Shown: piece by piece, positions 42,047 to 50,531 of the stretch
Position numbering within the stretch: position 1 is the first letter of the stretch
Layout of the letters: each line of letters begins with the position of its first letter
Assembly (NCBI RefSeq): GCF_004217565.1
Contig: NZ_SHLA01000001.1
Location: 558,001 to 622,000 of the forward strand
From: Zhihengliuella halotolerans
Lineage (GTDB): Bacteria > Actinomycetota > Actinomycetes > Actinomycetales > Micrococcaceae
Direction of reading: 5' to 3'
Length of the DNA stretch: 64,000 bases
Program-made: the position numbers and the translations under genes
Notes under the pieces: generated by a model
What the model was told of the DNA's origin: nothing
The model's input: only the letters and a program-made list of their open reading frames with translations
Databases searched by the model: none

Positions 42047-42967
42047 ATGCGAGCCATGACTTACCGTGAATACGGCACCCCAGACACCCTCGAACTCACC
42101 GACCAGCCGACCCCCAGCGTCGGCCCCGGCGCGGTCCTGATCCGCGTCGAGCGCGCGGCGGTCAACCCCGTCGATTGGAAACTGATGGCCGGCGGCCTGG
42201 ACGGCCTGCTCGACGCCGTCTTCCCGGTCATCCCGGGCTGGGACGTCTCCGGCGTCGTCGAGCAGGTCGGCCCCGACACCCCGGAATTCGCCCCGGGCGA
42301 CCGCGTCGCGGCCTACGGCCGCAAGGACGTCGTCTCGGGCGGCACGTTCGCCGAGTTCGTCGCACTCCCGGCCACGTCCGTCGCGCGCGTGCCCGAATCG
42401 GTCTCGTACGACGCCGCTGCGGGCCTGCCGCTCACGGGCCTGACCGCCCAGCGTTCGCTCGAGACGCTCGAGCTGACCGAGGAGGACACACTCCTGATCC
42501 ACGCGGCCTCCGGCGGCGTCGGATTCCTCGCCGCGCAGCTCGCGCTTGAAATCGGCGCGACCGTGATCGGCACGGCCTCGGAGCGCAACCACGAGAAGCT
42601 GCGCGCACTCGGCGTCATTCCGGTGACGTACGGCGACGGGCTGGCCGAGCGCGTGCGCGCGGTGGCGCCCGGCGGCGTGACGGCCGTCGCCGACTTCGTC
42701 GGGGGAGTCCTGTCCGAGACGCAGGCGGTCCTTGCCGAAGGCGGGCGGCACGTCTCGATCGCCGACCCGACCGTCGAGGGCGCGGGCGGACGCTGGGTCT
42801 GGGTCCGCCCCGACGGCGCGCGCCTGCAGGAGCTCCTCCAGAAGGTCGCGGCCGGCACCTTGCGCGTCGAGATCGACCGCACGTTCGCCCTGGCCGAGTC
42901 GGCGGCGGCGCTCGAGGCCAACCAGGCCGGCGCGAACGGCAAGATCCTCATCGACGCCACGCGCTAG
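42047..42967 (+). CDS. MDR-family NADP-dependent oxidoreductase (quinone reductase-like)
   Basis: The 306-residue protein is a zinc-free medium-chain reductase: MRAMTYREYGTPDTLELTD, VPGWDVSGVV-like IPGWDVSGVVEQVG, NADP motif LIHAASGGVGFLAAQLALEI. No structural-zinc cysteine cluster is present. Start 42047 is chosen over GTG 42038 by family pattern. It reduces quinones or enones with NADPH. It begins 80 bp after the monooxygenase and may or may not be in the TPP unit. Confidence 0.9.
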   Translation: MRAMTYREYGTPDTLELTDQPTPSVGPGAVLIRVERAAVNPVDWKLMAGGLDGLLDAVFPVIPGWDVSGVVEQVGPDTPEFAPGDRVAAYGRKDVVSGGTFAEFVALPATSVARVPESVSYDAAAGLPLTGLTAQRSLETLELTEEDTLLIHAASGGVGFLAAQLALEIGATVIGTASERNHEKLRALGVIPVTYGDGLAERVRAVAPGGVTAVADFVGGVLSETQAVLAEGGRHVSIADPTVEGAGGRWVWVRPDGARLQELLQKVAAGTLRVEIDRTFALAESAAALEANQAGANGKILIDATR

Positions 42968-43014
42968 ACCCGCCCGGGGCCGGCGGCGCGGTCCGGGCGA
43001 CCGCGCCGCCTGGC

Positions 43015-43359
43015 TCAGACGTGAGTGCCGACGTTGACGACCCGCCCCGCGGCGTCGCGGTAGAAGAAGCGCCGCACGCCCCAGGTCTCGTGGGTGACCG
43101 GGTGCACGATCTCGAGGCCCGCGCCAACGGCCGCCGAGTGGGCGGCCTCGACGTCGTCCACGAACACTGAGACGTCTGGATTGACCGGCGCCGTCGCGTC
43201 CCGGGTGATGACGCCGAGCTGGTTCCCGGCGTCGTCGCCGAGGAACGCGAGCCAGCCGTTGTCCATCAGCACGCGCAGACCGAGCGCTGCGGTGTGGGCC
43301 GCGATGGCCCCGGGTAGGTCGTCGACGGTCAGGATCGGCACGATCCGCTGGATGCCCAT
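43015..43359 (-). CDS. VOC-family protein
   Basis: The 114-residue protein is a single glyoxalase-fold module: IVPILTVDDLPGAIAAHTAA, PDVSVFVDDVEAAHSAAVGA and WGVRRFFYRDAAGRVVNVGT. Instead of the final Glu ligand there is V-N-V, which is common in antibiotic-binding VOC proteins without metal. Start at 43359 (MGIQRIVP). Confidence 0.85.
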   Translation of the reverse strand: MGIQRIVPILTVDDLPGAIAAHTAALGLRVLMDNGWLAFLGDDAGNQLGVITRDATAPVNPDVSVFVDDVEAAHSAAVGAGLEIVHPVTHETWGVRRFFYRDAAGRVVNVGTHV

Positions 43360-43421
43360 GGGCCCCAGTCCAGCACCGCTTCGGCCCCGGGGCAAGGGTC
43401 GGCCCGGCCGCGGCGGTCCCG

Positions 43422-43895
43422 TCAGGTCCGTCGCGCGCGGATCTGCTCAACCAGGATGTCGCCGTGCCCGGCGTGCCGGGCGAACTCGCGGATCATGTGC
43501 AGGACGATGAAGCGCAGCGTCACCGTGCGTTCCCGCCAGGCGAAGCGCTCGTCGAGGTCGTGCTCCGCGGCGATGTCGCGCGAGCGGGCGCACGCGGCGG
43601 CGAAGGCCGCGCGCACCGACGCGATCGTGTCCTCCGGTGCGAGCGTGAAGCTCTCATCGACCGTCGCGGCCAGGCCGAGCACGTCCCGCTCCCGGCCAGC
43701 CACCCGGTGGGCGAACCAGACGTCTTCGACGAAAGCCGCGTGCTTGACCAGGCCCAGCGGAGTCGTCAGCGACGGGACGAGGCGCAGGCGGGCCTCCTCG
43801 TCCGTGAGGTCGTCGAGCAGCGCGTCGATCGCCTCGCGCTGGAGCTCGAGCATCCCCGCAAGCGCGGCCGCTTCGGCGTCCAAGTGCACGTTCAT
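43422..43895 (-). CDS. DinB-family (DUF664) protein
   Basis: The 157-residue protein is a four-helix DinB/mycothiol-transferase-like bundle. Metal-ligand histidines appear in GLVKHAAFVEDVWFAHRV and in the C-terminal REFARHAGHGDILVEQI. Actinobacterial DUF664 proteins use mycothiol or bacillithiol in detoxification. It follows the VOC gene on the same strand by 62 bp. Confidence 0.9.
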   Translation of the reverse strand: MNVHLDAEAAALAGMLELQREAIDALLDDLTDEEARLRLVPSLTTPLGLVKHAAFVEDVWFAHRVAGRERDVLGLAATVDESFTLAPEDTIASVRAAFAAACARSRDIAAEHDLDERFAWRERTVTLRFIVLHMIREFARHAGHGDILVEQIRARRT

Positions 43896-43973
43896 GGCCC
43901 CATCGTAGGATGGCGTCGCGCGGCGGGGAAGCCCTTGACTCGAGCCGCGCATTCTGTGAACCTAGTCACAATA

Positions 43974-43985
43974 TACAACGTTGGA
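43974..43985. promoter_or_regulatory. LacI-type operator, half-degenerate
   Basis: TACAACGTTGGA matches the perfect palindrome 34 bp downstream except at its right end. The central CG dyad is the mark of LacI-family sites. Confidence 0.6.
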
Positions 43986-44007
43986 ATTCCATCGTTCGCG
44001 CCTAATT

Positions 44008-44019
44008 TACAACGTTGTA
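44008..44019. promoter_or_regulatory. LacI-type operator, perfect palindrome
   Basis: TACAACGTTGTA is a perfect 12-bp palindrome with a central CG, 42 bp before the arabinanase start. Paired with the site at 43974, it suggests repression by a LacI-family regulator encoded elsewhere, relieved by an arabinose-derived inducer. Confidence 0.75.
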
Positions 44020-44060
44020 TGCTGCGGCCCCCGCCGCCGCGCGAACGAGGAGGAGAACCC

Positions 44061-46439
44061 TTGAGACAACGAATGCACCTCACAGCCGCCGCCGTGGCCG
44101 CGCTGTCGCTCGCGCTCGTGGCCCCGGCCGCGACCGCTGCGCCCCCGCAACCGGCGCCGCTGCCGACGCCGGAATTTACCGACGTCGAGGTTCACGACCC
44201 CTCGCACGTCGAGGCCGACGGCGAACACTGGGTCTTCGGCTCCCACCTCGCCGCCGCCAGCACGGAGGACTTCATGACGTGGGAACAGGAGGCCAATCAC
44301 GTCACTGCGGAGAACCCGCTCTTCGGCGACGTCACGGTCGAACTCGCCGAGACCTTCGCGTGGGCCGAATCGGACACCCTGTGGGCCCCCGACGTCATCC
44401 AGCTCGCCGACGGCCGCTACTACATGTACTACAACGCGTGCCGGGGCGATTCGCCGCGCTCGGCGATGGGCGTCGCCGTCTCCGATGACGTCGGCGGCCC
44501 CTACCGGGATCTCGGCATCATCTTGCGCTCGGGCCACCGCGACGGCGAGGGCATGAGCGCCGACGGCACGCCCTACGACGGCAGCATCCACCCCAACGCG
44601 GTCGACCCCGACGTCTTCTACGACCACGAGGGCGACCTCTGGATGACCTACGGCTCCTACTCCGGCGGCATCTTCAGCCTCGAGCTCGACCCCGAGACCG
44701 GCATGCCGCTGCCCGATCAGGGCTACGGGACGCACCTCACCGGCGGGAACCACAGCCGGATCGAGGGCGCCTCGATCATGCCGGACGCCGAATCCGGCGA
44801 CTACTTCATGTTCCTCTCCTTCGGCGGGCTCGACTCCGACGGTGGATACAACATGCGCGTCGCCCGCGCCGACAGTCCCGCCGGTCCCTACTACGACGCC
44901 GAGGGCAACGACATGCGCGAGGTTCGCTCGGACCCCGACCTGCCGATCTTCGACGACGCCTCCATCGAGCCGTACGGCACCAAGCTCATGGGCAGCTACC
45001 TCTTCCAGCGCGAGGTCGGCGACCCGGGCTCCGGCATCGGCGACGGCTACGTCTCGCCCGGCCACAACACCACCTATGTCGACCCCGAGACCGGCGAGAT
45101 GCTCCTGATCTTCCACTCGCGGTTCCCCGGCCAGGGCGAGCGCCACAACGTGCGCGCCAACCGCATGCACTTCAACTCCGCCGGCTGGCCCGTCGTCGCG
45201 CCCTACCGCTACGCGGGCGCCGGGCTCGAGCACGTGCGCCGGGGCGACGCCGTCGGGCGCTACCGCCTCATCGACCACGGCAAGGCGATCACCGCCGACG
45301 TCGCCCGCGCTGAGGACCTCCGCCTGAACCAGAACGGCACCGTCAGCGGAGCCGTGACGGGCCGCTGGCAGGTCTACAACAAGGACCGCGCCAAGCTCAC
45401 GCTGGACGGCGAAGTCTACGACGGCCGCTTCTCGCGCGAGTGGGACCCGACCGCGCAGGCGTGGGTGCAGGCCTTCAGCGTCCAGTCCGCCGCTGGCGTC
45501 TCGCTGTGGGGGAGTGCTCTCGCGCCGATGTCCGACGCGGAGATCGTTGCTGCGGTGAGCGCGGACCTCGCCGGCGGCGACTACTTGGGTGACACCTCCG
45601 CCGTCGTCGCCGACCTGCAGCTTCCCACGGAGGGCACGCACGGCTCCAACATCGCGTGGGAGAGTTCGGATCCCTCCGTCGTCACCGCGGAAGGCGCGGT
45701 CACCCGGCCCGCCCCCGGGGACGACGACGGCGCCGCGACCCTGACGGCCACTGTCGCGAGCGGCGGCCTGACCGAACGCGTGGAATTCGACGTGACCGTG
45801 CTGGCGAAGGTCGAGCAGGGGCTCGCGGCGCACTATTCGTTCGACGGTTCGCTCGAGGAGGCCGAGTCGCGCACCGCTGAGGGCACTGTCACCGGACACC
45901 GGATCGACACCACCGGCGGGCAGGTGTCCTACACCGGCGGCGTCGACGGGCAGGCCGCCGTGCTTGACGGGGCCAGCGGCATCCGCCTGCCCGACGGCGT
46001 GCTCTCCGGCAAGGAGTACTCCGTGAGCCTGTGGCTCAATCCGGAGCAGTTCACCCCCTACACCACCGCGTTCTTCGGGGCGCGGGATGAGAACAACTGG
46101 ATCAGCCTGGTCCCGCAGGGCCACAGTGGCGTCGGCGGGAACACGCTGCTCTGGTCCGGGGCCACCACCTACTACGACGGCGACGCGGGCTCGCGGATCC
46201 CCGCGGGGCAGTGGAGCCACATGGCGTTCACGGTCGATCACGGCGACGTCGCCGTTTATCTCGACGGGGAGCTGGTGCACGCCGGGTCCGGATTTCCGGA
46301 CGTGCTGACGACCGCGGACGGGGTGTTCGGAGTCGGCGTGAACTGGTGGGACACGCCGTTCGCCGGGGCCGTCGACGACCTTCGTCTCTACACGGGTGCC
46401 CTCGACGCGGCGGACGTGGCGGCACTGGCGAAAAGATAA
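44061..46439 (+). CDS. Secreted GH43 endo-arabinanase with Ig-like and LamG domains
   Basis: The 792-residue protein starts at TTG 44061, right after GAGGAGGAG. A signal peptide is followed by a GH43 five-blade propeller. The general base Asp is D46 in VHDPSHVEADG, the second Asp is in NAVDPDVFYDHEGD, and the general acid Glu is in SRIEGASIM. After about residue 490 come a bacterial Ig-like domain (NIAWESSDPSVVTAEGAVT) and a C-terminal LamG/concanavalin module (EYSVSLWLNPEQFTPYTTAF, HMAFTVDHGDVAVYLDGE). It likely cleaves alpha-1,5-arabinan outside the cell. No transporter or arabinofuranosidase adjoins it. Confidence 0.9.
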   Translation: MRQRMHLTAAAVAALSLALVAPAATAAPPQPAPLPTPEFTDVEVHDPSHVEADGEHWVFGSHLAAASTEDFMTWEQEANHVTAENPLFGDVTVELAETFAWAESDTLWAPDVIQLADGRYYMYYNACRGDSPRSAMGVAVSDDVGGPYRDLGIILRSGHRDGEGMSADGTPYDGSIHPNAVDPDVFYDHEGDLWMTYGSYSGGIFSLELDPETGMPLPDQGYGTHLTGGNHSRIEGASIMPDAESGDYFMFLSFGGLDSDGGYNMRVARADSPAGPYYDAEGNDMREVRSDPDLPIFDDASIEPYGTKLMGSYLFQREVGDPGSGIGDGYVSPGHNTTYVDPETGEMLLIFHSRFPGQGERHNVRANRMHFNSAGWPVVAPYRYAGAGLEHVRRGDAVGRYRLIDHGKAITADVARAEDLRLNQNGTVSGAVTGRWQVYNKDRAKLTLDGEVYDGRFSREWDPTAQAWVQAFSVQSAAGVSLWGSALAPMSDAEIVAAVSADLAGGDYLGDTSAVVADLQLPTEGTHGSNIAWESSDPSVVTAEGAVTRPAPGDDDGAATLTATVASGGLTERVEFDVTVLAKVEQGLAAHYSFDGSLEEAESRTAEGTVTGHRIDTTGGQVSYTGGVDGQAAVLDGASGIRLPDGVLSGKEYSVSLWLNPEQFTPYTTAFFGARDENNWISLVPQGHSGVGGNTLLWSGATTYYDGDAGSRIPAGQWSHMAFTVDHGDVAVYLDGELVHAGSGFPDVLTTADGVFGVGVNWWDTPFAGAVDDLRLYTGALDAADVAALAKR

Positions 46440-46846
46440 CCCGAAGGAGACTTGAAGATATAAGTAAACAGGATCCTCCACGGTGAATCTTTTCACGAAC
46501 TATTAACCGGGAATTCGATTCTCGCGAATTGACGGGTCTGCGCGACCATGGCCGTCTCCCGGTGCATTGAAATCGGCGCGGGCATTCGAGATCGAATGCC
46601 CGCGCCGATCGGGTTCTATCCGCCCCGCGGACAGCGAATTTGTGGGGGTCAGTGGGCCGGCGATCAGTTCTAGAGGGCGGTGACTAGCGCTTTCCCTCGC
46701 CGGCGAACGACTTCCTCAAGAATTGGCGTGAATTCATCCCGTGTCCTTAAAACCCTTGTGGTGTGTCACATAACTTTCTACGCTCAAAGGGGACATCGCG
46801 ATTCGGCGCCCCGGCCGGTTCGCCAGAATACGGGAGGAGAATAGTC
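46440..46846. other. Intergenic region with terminator and promoter of the next gene
   Basis: The space holds AT-rich sequence after the arabinanase stop, a long perfect hairpin at 46572-46609, and a possible promoter for the membrane protein (TTGTGG with ACTTTC-TACGCT around 46753-46780). No gene is seen. Confidence 0.5.
46572..46609 (+). terminator. Perfect 18-bp hairpin after arabinanase gene
   Basis: ATCGGCGCGGGCATTCGA pairs with its full reverse complement across a 2-nt centre. There is no long T-run. It lies 130 bp beyond the stop and probably ends the transcript or protects its 3' end. Confidence 0.75.
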
Positions 46847-48106
46847 ATGCAGTCGAACTTCCTAGGTGACATCGATTGGGGGTCGATGCTCCTGAAGGTG
46901 CTCTTCGCGATCATCATCCTGGTCGTCACGTGGATCATCGCGAAGGCCGTCAAGTGGGCCATCAGCAAGGCGGTCGCCAAGATCCCGGCGCTGCAGAAGC
47001 AGGGGAACGACGGGCAGCAGATCGGTGAGTCGATCGGTCAGATCGCTTCGCTGCTGGTTTGGCTCTTCGGCTTGATCGCCATTCTGCAGCTCTTCAATCT
47101 GGAGCAGGCGCTCTCGCCGCTGCAGGGTCTGCTCGGCGGGATCTTCGGGTTCCTGCCCAACCTCATCGGTGCCGGATTCATCTTTTTCATCGGCTACGTG
47201 ATCGCCAAGATCGTGCGCCAGCTCGTCCAGACAGCTCTCGCCACTGTCGATCTGAGCAAACTGACCAGCAAGTTCAAGCCGAGGGACGCCGAACCGACCG
47301 ATCCGCACGAGACCAACGCCAAGGTCTCCTCGCTCGTCGGAAACCTGCTCTTCGGCGTCATCATCATCGTGGTGGCCATCGCGGCACTTCAGGTCCTCGG
47401 CATCGAAGCCATCTCGCAGCCGGCCGAGCAGATGCTCACGATGTTCCTTGCGGCCATTCCCGCCATCATCGCGGCGGGCATCCTGCTGACCATCGGTTTC
47501 GTCATCTCCTCGTTCCTCGGCAAGCTGCTCGAGGAACTGCTGCGCGGCGTCGGTACCGACCGTGCCCTCGGCAGCCTCGGCGTCGTCCCGGAGGGGGCGA
47601 GCGCCTCCGGTGTGATCACCAAGATCGTCCAGGTCGCCATCATGATCTTCTTCGCGATCATGGCGGCGCAGCTGCTGGGCTTCCCGGCGATCACCAACAT
47701 CCTCCACGAGATCCTGGAGCTGGGCGGCAACGTCCTCTTCGGCGGCGTCATCATCGCGGCCGGCTTCCTGATCGCCAAGCTCATCGGCAAGTTCGTCACC
47801 CACGGCCTGGCGTCCAAGGTGCTGCGGTACTCGGCCATCGCACTGTTCATCGCGATGGGCCTGCGCTACATGGGCCTCGCCGACTCCATCATCAACCTCG
47901 CGTTCGGCGCGGTCGTCATCGGCGGCGCCCTCGCGGCGGCGCTGGCCTTCGGCCTCGGCGGACGCGACGCCGCGGCTCGGACGCTCAACAAGGTCGACTT
48001 GGACGATCTGGCCGATCCGGAGCCCGGTCCGGCGGCGGGACGGACGGTACCTCCGACGGCCCCTCCGGCTTCCGGCCCGCGGGCGGACGGCCCACCAGTG
48101 GTCTAG
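46847..48106 (+). CDS. Conserved TM-helix-repeat membrane protein (MscS-like)
   Basis: The 419-residue protein has about ten hydrophobic helices with repeats typical of the conserved TM helix family (LIGAGFIFFIGYVIAKIVRQ, AIIAAGILLTIGFVISSFLG, VLFGGVIIAAGFLIAKLIGK). Each repeat has small-residue spacing suited to a pore-lining helix. It relates to small-conductance mechanosensitive channel-like proteins, without a proven channel activity. The C-terminus is a Pro-rich cytoplasmic tail. GGGAGGAG precedes the ATG. Confidence 0.87.
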   Translation: MQSNFLGDIDWGSMLLKVLFAIIILVVTWIIAKAVKWAISKAVAKIPALQKQGNDGQQIGESIGQIASLLVWLFGLIAILQLFNLEQALSPLQGLLGGIFGFLPNLIGAGFIFFIGYVIAKIVRQLVQTALATVDLSKLTSKFKPRDAEPTDPHETNAKVSSLVGNLLFGVIIIVVAIAALQVLGIEAISQPAEQMLTMFLAAIPAIIAAGILLTIGFVISSFLGKLLEELLRGVGTDRALGSLGVVPEGASASGVITKIVQVAIMIFFAIMAAQLLGFPAITNILHEILELGGNVLFGGVIIAAGFLIAKLIGKFVTHGLASKVLRYSAIALFIAMGLRYMGLADSIINLAFGAVVIGGALAAALAFGLGGRDAAARTLNKVDLDDLADPEPGPAAGRTVPPTAPPASGPRADGPPVV

Positions 48107-48142
48107 CGGCCCATCTCGGCCGGGTCGAACCGGCCAGAGATG

Positions 48143-48188
48143 CGGCGGGTGGTCCGGCGACGCGCAAGCGCTGACGGACCACCCGCCG
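48143..48188 (+). terminator. Perfect 14-bp hairpin
   Basis: CGGCGGGTGGTCCG pairs with CGGACCACCCGCCG around an 18-nt loop. It sits 37 bp after the membrane-protein stop and ends in a G/T-rich stretch (TCGTCGTGTC). Confidence 0.75.
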
Positions 48189-48669
48189 TCGTCGTGTCAG
48201 AGAATCTTGCATCCGCCGAGCTTGCTAGACGATCCGCAGGAGAATGTCAAGAGCCGGCTGCCGTCGTCGTCGTGAGGCTTGCCGATCGCGCGGGCAGCGA
48301 GCCAGGCGCACGCTTGACTCTGCGCCGCGTCGACCGATTGGAAACTTTATGTTTCCTCGTCGAGAGGCCCGTCATGACGGGCGGGAGTGATTGGGAATCT
48401 TCAACCTGAAGTACATCCTTGATTTTCCGCCAGTGAGCCCGCTGCCACGGCCTGCGGGTGTGGATGTGATGCACGTAACGGAATGTTGCGAGTCGGTAAC
48501 ATTCGCCTCAAGGGCCCGAAAGTTTATATTCAAGAAACGTTTCACGGACTAGTCTCTCTCGTGTGAGGCATGCCACGCACGTTGTGTGTGGCGAAGCGGT
48601 CGGACCGGCGGAGGTCGGGACGGCCAGAAACAGTGACATGTGATTCACATGCAGACACAAGGAGGCGGA
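48189..48669. other. Long leader of the oligopeptide ABC operon with two palindromes
   Basis: About 480 bp without a gene. It holds GGAAAC-5 nt-GTTTCC (48340-48356) and the 16-bp palindrome GCCCGTCATGACGGGC (48367-48382), only 10 bp apart. Either may be a regulator site for the ABC operon. AAGGAGG at the end is the ribosome binding site of the binding protein. Confidence 0.5.
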
Positions 48670-50418
48670 ATGCGTCTGAAGCGTATTTCCACGGCAGTGG
48701 CCGCAGGAGCGATCCTGGGGCTGGCCCTGAGCGCGTGTGCGCCCGAGACGGACCCCAACGGTGACGGCGGCGGCGGCGGCGGCGGGACGGCTGCTGAAAA
48801 TCAGTCGATCTCCGCGTCCGTGGGGCCGAACGACTTCATCAGCTACAACGGCTTCACCCCGGAGACCTACAGCACGTACAACTCCGCGATCGTGGACCGT
48901 ATGCAGCTGGGATTCACGTACTTCGGGACTGACGGTGAGATCCTCCCCAATGAGGACCTCGGTTCCTTCGAGATGGTGAGCGAAGACCCGATGGTGATCG
49001 AGTACACGATCGCTGACGACGCGGTGTGGTCCGACGGCACACCGATCACGGTTGCCGACGCGGTGCTCGCGTGGGCATTTCAGAATCCCAACCTGAAGTC
49101 CGGCGACGAACCCCTCTTCAATTCCGTCTCCGCTGATCTTGGGGATGAGGTTCCGGAGGGACCGCAGGGTGACGCGGAGGGCAAAACCTTCACCGTGGAG
49201 TTCGCCGCCCCCAACCCTGACTGGCAAATCCAGACCTGGATGCTGCACCCGGCGCACGTGGTTGCCGAACAGGGCGGCTTGACCACCGAAGAATTCGTCG
49301 AGGCAGCGCGGGATGGCGACGCCGAGGCGCTCGCAGACGCCGCCGAATTCTGGAACACCGGTTGGCACACCGACCCAGGAACGCTTCCGGACGAAGAGCT
49401 GGTTCCTGTCAACGGCCCATACAAGCTCGGATCCTGGGAAGCTGGCCAGTCGGTGACGCTGGTTCCCAACGAGAACTACTACGGTGAGCTTGCCGCGAAC
49501 GATGAGCTGGTCATGCGCTTCGTCGACCAGGGTGCGATGGTTCAGGCCCTCGACAATGGCGACCTCGACGTCATCGCTCCGCAGCCGACGGTCGACACGC
49601 TGAGCCAGCTCGAAGGGCTCGGCGACAAGGTGAACATCCACCAGGGCGACACTCTGACGTGGGAGCACCTCGACTTCAACTTCACTGAAGGCTCGCTCTT
49701 CTCGGACAATCTCGAACTGCGCAAGGCATTTGCCATGTGCGTGCCGCGCCAGCAGATCGTCGAGAACCTCATCCAGCCGATCAACCCGGAGGCCGAGGTT
49801 TTGAACGCTCGCGAGGTCTTCCCGTTCCAGGACACCTATGGTGAGGTCGTCGACGCTTCGTACGACGGCCAGTACGACGAGGTCGACATCGAGGGCGCCA
49901 AGGCGATTCTCGAGGCCGAAGGTGCTGACGGTGCCGAGGTCCGCATCGGCTACTCCGCGCCGAACCCCCGCCGTTCTGATCAGGTTGCCATGATCAAGTC
50001 CTCGTGTGACGAGGCAGGATTCGACATCGTCGACGCTGGCGATGCTGACTTCTTCCAGCCGGGTGGTACTCAGGAGCGTGGCGACTACGAGGTAGCGCTG
50101 TTCGCTTGGGCCGGTTCGGGCCAGATCACGTCGGGCGAGAACATCTACGCCACGGGTAAGCCGCAGAACTACACGGACTACTCGAATGAGGAAGTCGATG
50201 CTGCATGGCGGACCCTGGCTACGTCGCTTGACGAGTCGGTCCACCTCGAGCAGACGAAGGAAATCGAAAAGTTGCTCTGGGACGACCTGTTCGGCATCCC
50301 GATCTTCGCGCACCCGGGGCTCGACTCCTCGGCTGCGAATATCGAGAACGTCGAAGGTACAGCTACCCAGGATGGGATCGTCTGGAACGCCCCAACTTGG
50401 CAGCGGGCCGCCGAATAG
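48670..50418 (+). CDS. Oligopeptide/dipeptide ABC transporter substrate-binding lipoprotein
   Basis: The 582-residue protein has a signal peptide with lipobox LSAC (Cys about residue 23), a Gly-rich linker, and the family-5 binding-protein fold (YTIADDAVWSDGTPITVADA, GPYKLGSWEAGQSVTLVPNE, WEHLDFNF, LRKAFAMCVPRQQIV). It captures peptides or other oligomeric substrates outside the membrane. AAGGAGG precedes the ATG. It heads a four-gene operon; a hairpin after it may lower expression of the permease genes relative to it. Confidence 0.93.
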   Translation: MRLKRISTAVAAGAILGLALSACAPETDPNGDGGGGGGGTAAENQSISASVGPNDFISYNGFTPETYSTYNSAIVDRMQLGFTYFGTDGEILPNEDLGSFEMVSEDPMVIEYTIADDAVWSDGTPITVADAVLAWAFQNPNLKSGDEPLFNSVSADLGDEVPEGPQGDAEGKTFTVEFAAPNPDWQIQTWMLHPAHVVAEQGGLTTEEFVEAARDGDAEALADAAEFWNTGWHTDPGTLPDEELVPVNGPYKLGSWEAGQSVTLVPNENYYGELAANDELVMRFVDQGAMVQALDNGDLDVIAPQPTVDTLSQLEGLGDKVNIHQGDTLTWEHLDFNFTEGSLFSDNLELRKAFAMCVPRQQIVENLIQPINPEAEVLNAREVFPFQDTYGEVVDASYDGQYDEVDIEGAKAILEAEGADGAEVRIGYSAPNPRRSDQVAMIKSSCDEAGFDIVDAGDADFFQPGGTQERGDYEVALFAWAGSGQITSGENIYATGKPQNYTDYSNEEVDAAWRTLATSLDESVHLEQTKEIEKLLWDDLFGIPIFAHPGLDSSAANIENVEGTATQDGIVWNAPTWQRAAE

Positions 50419-50443
50419 TAGCTAGGTAGCCGTCCGATCAGGA

Positions 50444-50476
50444 GCGGGGCCCGACGCAAACAGCGCCGGGCCCCGC
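50444..50476 (+). terminator. Intra-operon hairpin (attenuator-type)
   Basis: GCGGGGCCCG pairs with CGGGCCCCGC around a 13-nt loop, between the binding protein and permease genes. Such stems keep binding-protein mRNA more abundant than permease mRNA. Confidence 0.7.
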
Positions 50477-50531
50477 GTCCTGTCCGTCCACCCGTATCGG
50501 GTGGTGACGGTTTCGAAAGGAACCAGTTCCC

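Noticed and set aside
44007-46496. A long open frame antisense to the arabinanase (829 codons)
   Set aside because: It is a GC-skewed shadow of the GH43 gene: low-complexity Arg/Gly/Val composition with no domain, while the plus strand carries full motifs.
48508-50313. A 601-codon frame antisense to the peptide-binding protein
   Set aside because: Shadow frame; no family motifs, and the plus strand has lipobox and binding-protein motifs.
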